Source: Terriglobia bacterium (GTDB taxonomy: Bacteria; Acidobacteriota; Terriglobia; Acidiferrales; UBA7541). From it: a stretch of DNA of 64,000 bases. Below, in pieces: positions 44,311 through 53,549 of this stretch. A program made the position numbers and the translations under genes. Every line of letters begins with the position of its first letter. Position 1 is the stretch's first letter. Where the stretch lies: positions 1 to 64,000 of the forward strand of contig JAIQGG010000004.1 of assembly GCA_020072785.1 (NCBI GenBank), given 5' to 3'. Below the pieces are notes generated by a model. The model was not told where the DNA came from. It searched no databases and worked only from the letters and a program-made list of their open reading frames with translations.

Positions 44311-45765
44311 ATGTCGAGCCTGCTCTATCAACAGATCGAAATGCTGAGCCGCGAGAAGCACATCGAACCGGATGTGGTGATTGCGGCCATTGAAGACGCC
44401 ATGGTGGTGGCGGCGCGCAAGTATTACAAGACCGAAGAACCCCTGCGCGCCAAGTTGAATCAGGAAACCGGCCATGTGGACGTCTTTGCGGTGAAGACGG
44501 TGGCCGAGGAAGTGACCGATCCGAATGCGCAAGTCAGCCTCGCGGAGGCGCGCAAGACGAATCCCGCGGCGGAGATCGGCACGGAAATCCTGACGCCCAA
44601 GCCGACCGACGTGCTGGGGCGCATCGCGGCGCAGACGGCCAAGCAGGTGATCCTGCAGAAAGTGCGCGAAGCCGAGCGCGACACGATTTACAACGAGTAC
44701 CACACGCGCGTGGGCGAGCTGGTGACCTGTGTGGTGAAGCGCGCTGAAGGCCCGGACCTGATCGTGGACATGGGGCGGACGGAAGCGCGGCTGCCCAAGC
44801 GCGAGCAGTCGCGGCTGGAGACCTACAACATCGGAGATCGCGTGCGCGTGGTGATCCGCATGGTGGACCGTGCGGCGAAGGGGCCGCAGGTGATCGTTTC
44901 GCGGGCGGATTCCGTGCTGGTGCAGCGGCTGTTCGAAATGGAAGTGCCGGAAATTTATGACGGCACGGTGCAGATCCGCGCGGCAGCGCGCGAGGCCGGC
45001 GAGCGCACCAAGATCGCGGTGGCCAGCCGGGACAAGGATGTGGATCCGGTGGGCGCGTGCGTGGGCATGAAGGGCATGCGCGTGCAATCCATCATCCGCG
45101 AGCTGCGCGGCGAGAAGATCGACATCATCCCGTACAACGAAGAAACCGTGGCGTTCGCGCAGAAAGCGCTGAGCCCGGCGAAAGTGACGCGGGTGCAGAT
45201 CGTGGACCCCGAGAACCGCAAGCTCGAGGTCATCGTCGAGGATTCGCAGCTGTCCCTGGCCATCGGCAAGAAGGGGCAGAACGTGCGCCTGGCCAGCAAG
45301 CTCATCGGCTGGGACATCGACATCAAGAGCGAGGAAGAAAAGCGCCGGGAAATCGAAGAGCAGATGACCGCGCTGACCGCGCCGGTCACCCCGCTGACGG
45401 TGCTGGCGGGCGTGGGGCCGAAGACCATCGAGAAGATCGAGGCCGCGGGAATCACCAACGTGGAAAAGCTCGCGGGCATGACGCCGGAGCAGCTCATGGA
45501 AATTCCCGGCATCGGCGAGAAGATGGTGGACAAAATCTACCAGGCGGTGAACCGCTTCTACGAAGGTGGCGGCGAAGCCGCGCCGGCCGCGGGGGAAACG
45601 GCGGAAGCTGCCGCGGAGGAAGAGGCCCCGGCGGCGGAGGCTTCCACAGAGGCCGCAGCGGCAGGCACGGCGGAAGCCGCGGGCGGCGAAGCCGCGCCGG
45701 CCGAAAAAGAAACAGCAGCGGCGACCAGCGGGGAAGAGCCCGCGAGGGAAGAGACGGAATCCTAG
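44311..45765 (+). CDS. nusA: Transcription termination/antitermination factor NusA
   Basis: 484 residues. N-terminal RNAP-binding domain (VVIAAIEDAMVVAARKYYK), S1 domain (VTCVVKRAEGPDLIVDMG), two KH domains (PVGACVGMKGMRVQSI; LAIGKKGQNVRLASKL), then a helix-hairpin-helix (VGPKTIEKIEAAGI) and an Ala/Glu-rich acidic tail of about 60 residues. The rimP TAG overlaps its ribosome binding site (TAGGAACG), so rimP and nusA are probably coupled in translation. Confidence 0.96.
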   Translation: MSSLLYQQIEMLSREKHIEPDVVIAAIEDAMVVAARKYYKTEEPLRAKLNQETGHVDVFAVKTVAEEVTDPNAQVSLAEARKTNPAAEIGTEILTPKPTDVLGRIAAQTAKQVILQKVREAERDTIYNEYHTRVGELVTCVVKRAEGPDLIVDMGRTEARLPKREQSRLETYNIGDRVRVVIRMVDRAAKGPQVIVSRADSVLVQRLFEMEVPEIYDGTVQIRAAAREAGERTKIAVASRDKDVDPVGACVGMKGMRVQSIIRELRGEKIDIIPYNEETVAFAQKALSPAKVTRVQIVDPENRKLEVIVEDSQLSLAIGKKGQNVRLASKLIGWDIDIKSEEEKRREIEEQMTALTAPVTPLTVLAGVGPKTIEKIEAAGITNVEKLAGMTPEQLMEIPGIGEKMVDKIYQAVNRFYEGGGEAAPAAGETAEAAAEEEAPAAEASTEAAAAGTAEAAGGEAAPAEKETAAATSGEEPAREETES

Positions 45766-45771
45766 GAACGC

Positions 45772-48633
45772 ATGACAGACGCAAATCAAGTTCGAATTAA
45801 CGAGCTGGCCCGCGACCTCGAGGTCAAGGCCAAGGCGATCATCGACGTGTTGCCGGAAGTCGGCCTCACCGAGAAGAAGACGCATTCCAGCTCGATCCCC
45901 GTGGATATCGCGGAAAAGGTGCGCAAGCATTTTGAGTCGCTGGCCAAGGCCGAAGCTGCCGCCGAGGCCGCGGTCAAAGCCGAAAAAGAAAGCAAGGATG
46001 CGGCGGCAAAAGCGGCGCGGCAGAAGCCGGCCGCGCCAGCCGCCGCACCTGTTGCGCCTGCACCCGTGGTGGCGCCTGCCGCGCCCGTAGCGGCGAAGCC
46101 CGCAGCACCGGCGGCCGTACCCGCACCGGTGGCCAAGCCGGCTGCGCCAGCCGCCGCACCCGTTGTACCCTCACCCGTTGCGCCTGCACCCGTTGTAGCG
46201 CCTGCCGCACCCGCGCCCGTAGCGGCGAAGCCCGCCGTACCCGCGCCGTCCGCGAAGCCTGCCGCGCCTCCGGCTGGCCCCGTGCGGCCTGCCGCGCCGC
46301 GTCCCCCCCAAGTTCCAGCAGCTCCTGGCCAGCGTCCACCCATGCGGCCGGCTGCGGGTGCGCCGCCGATGCGTACCGGGAATCGTCCGCCTATCTCTGC
46401 ACAGACCGCTGGTCCGCGTCCGGGCACGCCCATTGGGCAGCGTCCGGGTGGACCGCGCCGCGGAGAGCCGATCGGTCAGCGCCCGCCGCAGCAGGGCGGA
46501 CCGCAAGGCCGACCACCGTTTACCGCGCGCCCGGGAGCACCCGGAGCGCCCCCGAGCAGATCGTTTGGGGGACGCACCGGAGCACCGCCGATGGGCACGC
46601 GCCCAGGGCCGCGCCAGCCGGGACGGCCGGGCATGCTGCCGCCGTTTCCGGAAAAGGCGCCGCCCAAGGCCGAGCCCGGCAAGCCGCTGTACACGCGCAA
46701 GCCGACCCAGCGGCAGCGCCCCATTTTGGACAAACGCGAGGCTGAGGGCGAGCGCAAGCTGCACCCGGTGCGTTCGCGCCCGGGTGTGGGCGATCGCCGC
46801 ACGGCGATTGCCGCGCCTGTCGCGCCGCCGGTGCCCCGCGAGCCCCGCGAGGTCACCATTACCGAAGGCATCACCATCCGCGACCTGGCGGAGAAGCTGG
46901 ACATCCGCGCCAAGGACCTCCTGAAGACGCTGCTGGACCGCGGGATTTTCGCCAGCATCAACCAGGCGCTGGACGTGCCCACGGCGAAGACCCTGGCCGA
47001 GGCCTTCAACGGCATCGTCAACGTGGTCTCCTTCGAAGAGGAGATGGTGCTGGAAGTCGCGAAGGAAGAGACCAAGGAAAACCTGAAGGCGCGGCCGCCC
47101 GTGGTCACCGTGATGGGCCACGTGGACCACGGCAAAACTAGTTTGCTGGACGCCATCCGCTCCGCGGAAGTGGCGGCGGGCGAGGCCGGAGGGATCACCC
47201 AGCACATCGGCGCCTACAAGGTGCAGGTGGGCAACCGCAGCGTGGTGTTCGTGGATACCCCGGGTCACGAGGCGTTCACGCGCATGCGCTCGCGCGGCGC
47301 CAAGGTGACGGACATCGTGGTGCTGGTGGTGGCGGCGGATGACGGCGTGATGCCGCAGACGCGCGAAGCGATCGACCATGCGCGAGCCGCGAATGTGCCC
47401 ATCGTCGTGGCCATCAACAAGATTGACAAGCCGGAAGCGCAGCCGGAGCGCGTGAAGCGCCAGCTCAGCGAAGCCGGGCTGATGGCGGAAGACTGGGGCG
47501 GCGACACGGTGTTCGTGGAAGTGTCGGCGAAACAGAAGAAAAACATAGACAAGCTGCTGGAGATGCTGCTGCTGGTGGCGGATATGCGCGAACTGCGCGC
47601 CAATCCGGACGCGCCGGCGAGCGGCACGGTGCTGGAATCGCGCGTGGACAAGGGCCGCGGCCCGGTGGCCACGGTGCTGGTGCAGAACGGCACGCTGCGT
47701 GCCGGCGACTTCTTCATCTGCGGCGCAGTGTTCGGCAAGGTGCGCGCGCTGTTTGACGACCACGGGCGCACGGTGAAGGAAGCCCCGCCGTCCACTCCGG
47801 TGGAAGTGATCGGCGTGCAGGGCGTGCCCGAGGCCGGTGACCATTTCCAGGTGACCGAGGAAGCCAAGGCGCGGCACATCGTGGAATACCGGCAGGCGAA
47901 GCAGCGCGACGCGGCGATGGCCCGCAGCTCCGGGGCGCGCATCACGCTGGACCAGCTGCACGAGCAGCTCAAGGTCGGCGAGGTCAAGGAACTCGGAATC
48001 GTCATCAAGGCCGACGTGCAGGGCTCGGTGGAAGTGCTGAGCGAAATGCTGCCGAAGCTCTCGACGGACCTGGTGAAACTGAAGATCATCCACGCCAGCG
48101 TGGGCGCGGTGACGGAGAACGACGTGCTGCTGGCCTCGGCCTCCGGCGCGATCGTGATCGCCTTCGGGGTGCGCCCGGACCGCAAGGCCGCGGATCTGGC
48201 GCAGCAGGAACACGTGGACATCCGCACCCACAACATCATCTACGAAGTCTCCGACGAACTGAAGAAGGCCATGGAAGGGCTGCTCGAGCCGGTGGTCCAG
48301 GAAACGCATCTGGGGCGCGCGGAAGTGCGCAACACCTTCCGCGTCAAGGGCGCGGGCGCGATTGCCGGCTGCCACGTGCTGGACGGCGTGCTGAAGCGCG
48401 ACGCGCAGGTGCGCGTCCTGCGCGAGGGCACGGTGGTCTACACCTCCAAGCTGAGCTCGCTCAAGCGCTTCAAGGAAGATGCCAGCGAAGTGCGCGCGGG
48501 CTTCGAGTGCGGCGCGGGCATACAGAACTTCAACGACGTGAAGGTCGGGGACATCCTCGAATGCTTCAACGTGCAGAAGCTTACCGCCGCGGAAGCTGCG
48601 GCGCAGGGCGTCGGGTCCGCCGGGCGCAAGTAA
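45772..48633 (+). CDS. infB: Translation initiation factor IF-2
   Basis: 953 residues. N-terminal IF2-N helix ([23 protein letters not shown]), then a 330-residue Ala/Pro/Arg linker, a second IF2-N motif ([22 protein letters not shown]), the GTPase domain ([31 protein letters not shown]) and C-terminal C1/C2 domains that bind initiator tRNA. ATG 45772 starts six bases after nusA, again with TAGGAACG spanning the stop. Confidence 0.97.
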   Translation: MTDANQVRINELARDLEVKAKAIIDVLPEVGLTEKKTHSSSIPVDIAEKVRKHFESLAKAEAAAEAAVKAEKESKDAAAKAARQKPAAPAAAPVAPAPVVAPAAPVAAKPAAPAAVPAPVAKPAAPAAAPVVPSPVAPAPVVAPAAPAPVAAKPAVPAPSAKPAAPPAGPVRPAAPRPPQVPAAPGQRPPMRPAAGAPPMRTGNRPPISAQTAGPRPGTPIGQRPGGPRRGEPIGQRPPQQGGPQGRPPFTARPGAPGAPPSRSFGGRTGAPPMGTRPGPRQPGRPGMLPPFPEKAPPKAEPGKPLYTRKPTQRQRPILDKREAEGERKLHPVRSRPGVGDRRTAIAAPVAPPVPREPREVTITEGITIRDLAEKLDIRAKDLLKTLLDRGIFASINQALDVPTAKTLAEAFNGIVNVVSFEEEMVLEVAKEETKENLKARPPVVTVMGHVDHGKTSLLDAIRSAEVAAGEAGGITQHIGAYKVQVGNRSVVFVDTPGHEAFTRMRSRGAKVTDIVVLVVAADDGVMPQTREAIDHARAANVPIVVAINKIDKPEAQPERVKRQLSEAGLMAEDWGGDTVFVEVSAKQKKNIDKLLEMLLLVADMRELRANPDAPASGTVLESRVDKGRGPVATVLVQNGTLRAGDFFICGAVFGKVRALFDDHGRTVKEAPPSTPVEVIGVQGVPEAGDHFQVTEEAKARHIVEYRQAKQRDAAMARSSGARITLDQLHEQLKVGEVKELGIVIKADVQGSVEVLSEMLPKLSTDLVKLKIIHASVGAVTENDVLLASASGAIVIAFGVRPDRKAADLAQQEHVDIRTHNIIYEVSDELKKAMEGLLEPVVQETHLGRAEVRNTFRVKGAGAIAGCHVLDGVLKRDAQVRVLREGTVVYTSKLSSLKRFKEDASEVRAGFECGAGIQNFNDVKVGDILECFNVQKLTAAEAAAQGVGSAGRK

Positions 48634-48659
48634 CTGCACGCTGTACCGCGGAGCCGCTG

Positions 48660-48941
48660 ATGCCGGTCGGCCTGCTTACCCTGAACTTACATATTGCCGA
48701 AGCGCAATCGCTGAAGGACAAGCGGCAGGTGCTGCGCAGCCTGAAGGACCGGCTGCGCGGGCAGTTCAACGTGGCCGTGGCCGAACTGGAGCATGAAGAG
48801 ACCTGGCAGCGGTCGGTGGTGGGGATTGTGACGCTGTCGAACGATGAGCGGCACGTGCAGGAGACGCTGCAGAAGGCGCTGGCGGAGGCGGACCGTGTGC
48901 TCGGTCCGGCCCTGATCAGCCACGCCATGGAAGTGCTGTGA
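48660..48941 (+). CDS. DUF503 (YlxP-like) family protein
   Basis: 93 residues. The DUF503 pattern is clear: VGLLTLNLHIAEAQSLKDKRQVLRSLKDRLRGQFNVAVAE and later E-T-W-Q-R-S-V-V-G-I-V. The family, often encoded between infB and rbfA, has a proposed role in ribosome biogenesis but no firm function. GGAG precedes the ATG by six bases. Confidence 0.9.
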   Translation: MPVGLLTLNLHIAEAQSLKDKRQVLRSLKDRLRGQFNVAVAELEHEETWQRSVVGIVTLSNDERHVQETLQKALAEADRVLGPALISHAMEVL

Positions 48942-48948
48942 GAGAAGG

Positions 48949-49320
48949 ATGACGACACCCGGACGGCGTCACGAACGAATCGGAGAAGAGATCCAGCACG
49001 AGCTGGCCGCCATGGCCGCGGGGGAGCTGAAGGATCCGCGGCTGGATGTGGGCTTGACGGTGACCGGAGTGAAGGTCACGCCGGACCTGAAGCAGGTGCG
49101 CGCCTATGTGGCGGTGTACGCCGAGGCCAAGGAACAGGTCGAGGCGATTAAGGCCCTGGAGCACGCCGTGGGGTTCATCCGGCGGGAACTGGTAGTGCGG
49201 CTGCATCTGCGGCGGCCGCCGGAGATCCATTTCATACTGGACCGCTCGCAGCAGTACACCGAGCGCGTCGAAGAGCTGTTGCGGGAGTTGAAGAAAAAGG
49301 ACGAGCCGTCCCGGTCCTGA
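48949..49320 (+). CDS. rbfA: Ribosome-binding factor A
   Basis: 123 residues. KH-like cold-shock factor for 16S rRNA processing. Recognisable by RRHERIGEEIQHELAAMAAGELKDPRL and RPPEIHFILDRSQQYTERVEELL. It starts seven bases after the DUF503 gene. A palindromic repeat copy separates it from truB. Confidence 0.94.
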   Translation: MTTPGRRHERIGEEIQHELAAMAAGELKDPRLDVGLTVTGVKVTPDLKQVRAYVAVYAEAKEQVEAIKALEHAVGFIRRELVVRLHLRRPPEIHFILDRSQQYTERVEELLRELKKKDEPSRS

Positions 49321-49347
49321 GCCCGCATGCCGATAACCATTGTTTCC

Positions 49348-49367
49348 GTGACCGCGAAGCGGTCAAC
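49348..49367. repeat. Dispersed palindromic repeat, copy 7
   Basis: GTGACCGCGAAGCGGTCAAC between rbfA and truB. Flanks TTTCC and GCT match copy 5. Confidence 0.85.
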
Positions 49368-49395
49368 GCTTTCCCTTTTCCAAGGATTCTGACCC

Positions 49396-50370
49396 ATGCC
49401 ACGCCAGCCGCAGCCCGCGCCTTTTGACGGCGCTCTCGTGGTGGACAAGCCGCGCGGGAAGACCTCGCACGACGTCGTGGACGCGGTGCGCCGCCTGGCG
49501 GGCTTCCGGCAGATCGGGCATCTGGGCACGCTGGATCCGCTGGCCACCGGCGTGCTCGTGCTGCTGCTGGGGCGCGCCACGCGCCTGGTGCAGTTCTACA
49601 CCGGGCGGCGCAAGCGCTACGCCACCGCCTTCCGCTTCGGCTTCGCCACGGATACCTACGACGCCGACGGCGAAGCGCAGGGGCCGGACGCTGCGCCGCA
49701 GCTGGATGCCGCGCTCCTCGAAAAATTGGCCGCGGAGCGGGTCGGGCGCTTTGAACAGATGCCGCCGCCGTTCTCCGCGAAGAAGATCCACGGGCGGCCG
49801 GCGTACGAGCTGGCACGCCTGAAACAGCCGGTGGAGCTGAAAGCCGTGGCCGTCGAAGTGTTCGAATACAAACTCCTGGGCATCGAAGGCAGCGTGGCGC
49901 GTTTCGAAGTCGAGTGCTCTTCGGGTGCCTACATCCGCTCGCTGGCGCACGAAATGGGGCAGCAGCTGGGTTGCGGCGCGCATTTAGCGGAGATCACGCG
50001 CACGGCCGTGGGCGAATTTTCGCTCGAGCAGGCCATCGGGCTCGAGGAGCTGGCTGCGGCGGCGCAGGCCGGGCGGCTGGCGGAGTTGGTGATTCCCCTG
50101 GAGGGCCTGCTGCCCAATTTTCCGCGCGCGAACGTGCTGCCGATGGTCGAACGGCGGGTGCGGCACGGCGCGCGCTTCAATGTCTCCCTCGCGCAAATTC
50201 AGCCCGGGCGCGTCGAGCTGCCGCCCGGCGCCACCGCGCAGCTCGATGCCGGCGAACCCAAACCGCCGCGGCTGCGCGTCTTCGGCCAGGAAAACAAGCT
50301 CCTGGCCATTGCGGAAGCGGTGGTGCCGCGCACCTACCAGCCCATCGTGGTCTTCGATCCGCTTCCGTAA
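49396..50370 (+). CDS. truB: tRNA pseudouridine(55) synthase
   Basis: 324 residues. TruB makes pseudouridine 55 in the T loop. The catalytic Asp47 is in GHLGTLDPLATGVL. KPRGKTSHDVV at the start, the RYATAFRFGFATDTYDADG segment and C-terminal PUA-like domain are typical. It is the last gene of the rimP operon and converges with the secretin gene; the short gap between them (50371-50471) has only a weak AAAAAG/TTTTT dyad. Confidence 0.95.
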   Translation: MPRQPQPAPFDGALVVDKPRGKTSHDVVDAVRRLAGFRQIGHLGTLDPLATGVLVLLLGRATRLVQFYTGRRKRYATAFRFGFATDTYDADGEAQGPDAAPQLDAALLEKLAAERVGRFEQMPPPFSAKKIHGRPAYELARLKQPVELKAVAVEVFEYKLLGIEGSVARFEVECSSGAYIRSLAHEMGQQLGCGAHLAEITRTAVGEFSLEQAIGLEELAAAAQAGRLAELVIPLEGLLPNFPRANVLPMVERRVRHGARFNVSLAQIQPGRVELPPGATAQLDAGEPKPPRLRVFGQENKLLAIAEAVVPRTYQPIVVFDPLP

Positions 50371-50471
50371 TGTCACGGGAACACAGCAGACTTTCTTCAA
50401 TCCGTTCCACAGCCGAACTGCAAAAAGTTTTTCACCGCCGGAGGGGCGCAGCTGCGTCCCGGGGCGGTGCG

Positions 50472-53438
50472 TTACTGGTCGACAGGCGGAGCCGGGGTGG
50501 CTCCGGAAGCGCCGCCGCCGCGGCCGGCGTAGAAGGTGCGCGAGCGTTTGTGCGGGAGGCGGAGGTGGTGCGGAGTGACGAGGATAAGCATCTCGGTGTC
50601 GCGGGGCTGCTTTTCGCGGGCTCCCGCGAGGTAGCCCGCACCGGGCACGCTGGCGAAGCCCGGCAAGCCGCTGAGCGCGCGGGTCTCTTCTTTGTCGAGC
50701 AGGCCGCCGATTAGCGTCGCTTCGTTGTCGCGCACGCGGATGGTCTGGCTGATGGTGCGGTTGGAAATAATCGGGATGCCGTTGACGCTCTGTCCGGAGA
50801 GCGAACGGATTTCGAATTCCAGCTGCAGCGTAACTTCGTCGTTGGGATGCAGAGTCGGCGTGGCTTTCACCTTCACGCCCAGATCCACGTATTCCGAAGC
50901 GGGGTAGGGCTGCTGCAGAGCGCCGCTGGCGGCGTTGGCCCCCAGGCTGACGGGATCGAAAATGACGGACACCTGGTTGGCCGTGGCTTCGGTGAAGGCC
51001 GCGTCCGGACGGGCGTCGCCGTTGAGGTCGACGGCCACCACGGCGCTGGGGCCCGCGGCGGTGGGCAGGGCAAAGCGCGGCGCGAAGAGGCCCGCGCCCA
51101 GGCCGAGATGCACGCTGATCGTGCTGATGCCCTGGTTGGTCACCAGGAGATCACCTGTGCCGTCGCTGTTGAAGTCGGCGATGGCCACGCCGGAAGGAGC
51201 GGCGCCGGTGGCCAGCGGGGAGCTGGTCGCCGCTTGAAAGGTGGCGTCGCCGTTGTTCAGGAGCACAGTAACAGAATTGTCCGCCTGGTTGACGATGGCC
51301 AGATCCGGGCGGGCATCGCCGTTGAGGTCGCCGGCGGCGAGGGCCACGGGTGTCGTGCCCACGGCGATGGGCGAGCCGGGCGCGGCGTGGAAGGTGCCGT
51401 CGCCGTTGCCCAGCAGGATGGAGAGGTTGTTGGTCGTGCGGTTGACCACGGCGAGATCCGGTTTGCCGTCGCCGTTGAAATCCGCGGCGGCCAGCGCCAC
51501 GGGGCCCTGCTCGCCGCCGGGAAGAAGAAACGGCGAGCCGGGCGCGGCGGTGAAAGCGCCCAGGGCGTTGCCAAGAAAAACGGAGATGGTGTTGTCGCTG
51601 AGATTGCTCACCGCGAAATCGGGTTTTCCGTCGCCGTTGAAGTCGCCGATGACGATGGCGCTCGGGCCGTTGCCGGCGGCGATGGGTGAGGCCGCGGCGG
51701 GAGTGAACGTGCCGTCGCCCTTGCCGAGGAGCAGGGTCACGTTGTTGGACGACTCGTTGGCGACGAGCAGGTCGGGGAGGAAGTCGCCATTGAGGTCGCC
51801 GGCGGCGATGGCCGAAGCTCCGGTCTGATCGGCTCCGAGCACGATGGGTGAACCGGTCGCGGCGGTGAAGTTTCCGCTGCCGCGGTTGAGCAGGATGGTC
51901 AGGGAGCTGTCGTCATGATTGACTACCGCGAGATCGTGCTGCCCGTCGGCGTTGAAGTCGGCAGCCACTAGGGCGAGCGGGTTGTTGCCGGTGCTGAAAT
52001 CGCTGCGCGGCAGGATATTGGCGCCGAGCGCGGGAGTGAAGGAGGGCGTGCCCAGGCTGCCGGAGAGCAGCGCCAGCGTGACCGGAAAGCGGTCGCCCAC
52101 GAAGAAGCTGGCGGGCTTGCCGTCTTGCGCGCGCAGCAGGATGCGCCGGCCGCTGCGCACCAGCGAAAGCGCTTGCGAAAATTGCGCCGCGGCGCCGGGG
52201 AGCGTCGCCAGCAACGTGCTCTGGCCCCCGCCGAAGGCGATGAGCGGCGGCAACAGGGCGCTGGCGCCGAGCTGCCCGGTACTGACCAGCGAGGCAATCT
52301 GGCTCGCGGAGCCCCCCAGCACGCCCTGCGCGCCGAAGATGCGCTGCAGGATGCCGATCAGCGTGGGCAGGTCGGCGGCCTGCTCGAGTGCGGTGATGTC
52401 ACTGGGGCTGAGCGCGAAGACCCGCGTCGAGGAGGGTGGCGTGATGCCCAGCTTCAGGGCTTCGCTGCGGTTCACTTCCAGCAATTCGATCTCCAGTAGC
52501 AACTCGCCGCGGGCCTGTTCCAGCTCGCGGATCAGCTCGCCGGCAAGGGCCACGACGCGCGGGGTATCCCGGATGGTGATGGTGCGGCCGGCGGTGTCCA
52601 CCTGGCTGCGCGTGGCTCCGGCGATCTCGCGCAGCATGCGTTGCAGCTCGATCATCTCCTCGGGGGAGGCGGAGGCGGGCAGAAGGAAGGTCTGCTCAAT
52701 CAGTTGGTCGTACTCGCGGCGCTTGGCCGGCGTGTCGGCGGTGACGAAAAAAGTGTCCGCGGCCATGGGGCGGAGGAACGTCCCGGTCTGCGCGGCGAGG
52801 ATGCCCGCGACGGTGGGGAAGTCCACGTTGCTGAGGCGCAGACGGATGGTGCGCGAAGGCAGCTCGGGATCGAAGAGCGCCTTGAGGCCGAAGGCCTGCG
52901 CGATCTGCTCGTAGGCGTTCTGCGTGTCGCCCCGCAGATCGAAGGTGTGCTTGCCGGAGCGCGGTTGCAGCCGGGCGAGTCCGGCGAAGCGTGGCTCGGC
53001 GGGCGCGGGGGTTTGCGCCTGCGGCGGAGGAGCCATGGCTGCGATCTGGGCGAGGCGTTCGGTGACGTTGCTGTTGCCGGGATCGAGGCGCAGCGCCGCG
53101 CGCAGCTCCGCCACGGCTCCGTGCACATTTCCACCCCGTGCCAGACGCTCTGCGTTGTCCACGCGCTGGTGGACCAGGCTCGAGCGCAGCAGGGCGCCGC
53201 GCTCGAACGCCGGGGCGTCCTGCGGGTCCAGCCGTGCGGCGGCGTCGTAGGCGGCCAGCGCCTCGCCGAAGCGCCCGGCGGCCTCGGCGCGTTTGCCGTC
53301 GTCCAGCAGGCGCTGCGCGCGCCGCGGATCGGGCCGCGGGACATCCTGCACCGCGCTCTGCTGCGCCCCTGCCGGGACCGGGCAGCACAGCGCCAGCAGG
53401 AGCAGTAGTGCGGCGGCGCGCTGGGAGAGACAAAGCAT
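50472..53438 (-). CDS. Secretin with an FG-GAP/VCBS beta-propeller inserted in the secretin domain
   Basis: 988 residues from ATG 53438. Signal peptide (AAALLLLLALCCPVPAGAQQ), two TPRs (about 35-115), a secretin N0/STN-like domain and N-domain repeats (HTFDLRGDTQNAYEQIAQ to about 300), then the first half of the secretin domain up to FFVGDRFPVTL (about 450). At about 480-830 seven FG-GAP repeats with D-(F/L)-N-x-D-(G/x) Ca-binding loops follow at 52-residue spacing. The secretin domain resumes with EYVDLGVKVKATPTL and GLLDKEETR to about 960. It has no neighbouring type II secretion genes. Confidence 0.88.
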   Translation of the reverse strand: MLCLSQRAAALLLLLALCCPVPAGAQQSAVQDVPRPDPRRAQRLLDDGKRAEAAGRFGEALAAYDAAARLDPQDAPAFERGALLRSSLVHQRVDNAERLARGGNVHGAVAELRAALRLDPGNSNVTERLAQIAAMAPPPQAQTPAPAEPRFAGLARLQPRSGKHTFDLRGDTQNAYEQIAQAFGLKALFDPELPSRTIRLRLSNVDFPTVAGILAAQTGTFLRPMAADTFFVTADTPAKRREYDQLIEQTFLLPASASPEEMIELQRMLREIAGATRSQVDTAGRTITIRDTPRVVALAGELIRELEQARGELLLEIELLEVNRSEALKLGITPPSSTRVFALSPSDITALEQAADLPTLIGILQRIFGAQGVLGGSASQIASLVSTGQLGASALLPPLIAFGGGQSTLLATLPGAAAQFSQALSLVRSGRRILLRAQDGKPASFFVGDRFPVTLALLSGSLGTPSFTPALGANILPRSDFSTGNNPLALVAADFNADGQHDLAVVNHDDSSLTILLNRGSGNFTAATGSPIVLGADQTGASAIAAGDLNGDFLPDLLVANESSNNVTLLLGKGDGTFTPAAASPIAAGNGPSAIVIGDFNGDGKPDFAVSNLSDNTISVFLGNALGAFTAAPGSPFLLPGGEQGPVALAAADFNGDGKPDLAVVNRTTNNLSILLGNGDGTFHAAPGSPIAVGTTPVALAAGDLNGDARPDLAIVNQADNSVTVLLNNGDATFQAATSSPLATGAAPSGVAIADFNSDGTGDLLVTNQGISTISVHLGLGAGLFAPRFALPTAAGPSAVVAVDLNGDARPDAAFTEATANQVSVIFDPVSLGANAASGALQQPYPASEYVDLGVKVKATPTLHPNDEVTLQLEFEIRSLSGQSVNGIPIISNRTISQTIRVRDNEATLIGGLLDKEETRALSGLPGFASVPGAGYLAGAREKQPRDTEMLILVTPHHLRLPHKRSRTFYAGRGGGASGATPAPPVDQ

Positions 53439-53481
53439 CGTCAGTGATTGTAGCCTGACAGCGGGTGGGGATGGGGCTGGC

Positions 53482-53510
53482 TTGACGGGGCCACTCCCGT
53501 CGCGTAAACT
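53482..53510 (+). promoter_or_regulatory. Sigma-70 promoter of the iron-transport operon
   Basis: TTGACG (53482-53487), 17-base spacer, TAAACT (53505-53510). Predicted transcription start near 53517. Confidence 0.75.
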
Positions 53511-53517
53511 GAAATTC

Positions 53518-53531
53518 TTAGTTGCAACTGA
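53518..53531. promoter_or_regulatory. Operator-like dyad TTAGTTGCAACTGA
   Basis: A 14-bp dyad with one mismatch whose centre is the perfect palindrome AGTTGCAACT, over the predicted start of transcription. This is a good place for a repressor. The protein is unknown; DtxR, MarR or Fur-type binding cannot be decided by eye. Confidence 0.5.
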
Positions 53532-53549
53532 TGTGCAAGTGGAGACCCG

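Noticed and set aside
46000-46700. Repetitive GC-rich stretch in infB as a tandem repeat element
   Set aside because: It encodes the Ala/Pro-rich linker of IF-2, a normal low-complexity region in GC-rich bacteria.
50990-51970. Periodic 157-base pattern that could be read as a CRISPR-like or tandem DNA repeat
   Set aside because: The periodicity is that of FG-GAP protein repeats in one frame; DNA units differ strongly between repeats and there are no constant repeats with unique spacers.
52079-52100. GACCGGAAAGCGGTC, similar to the dispersed palindromic repeat
   Set aside because: The arms are shorter, and it encodes the conserved secretin motif G-D-R-F-P-V-T, so resemblance is best explained by coding constraint.
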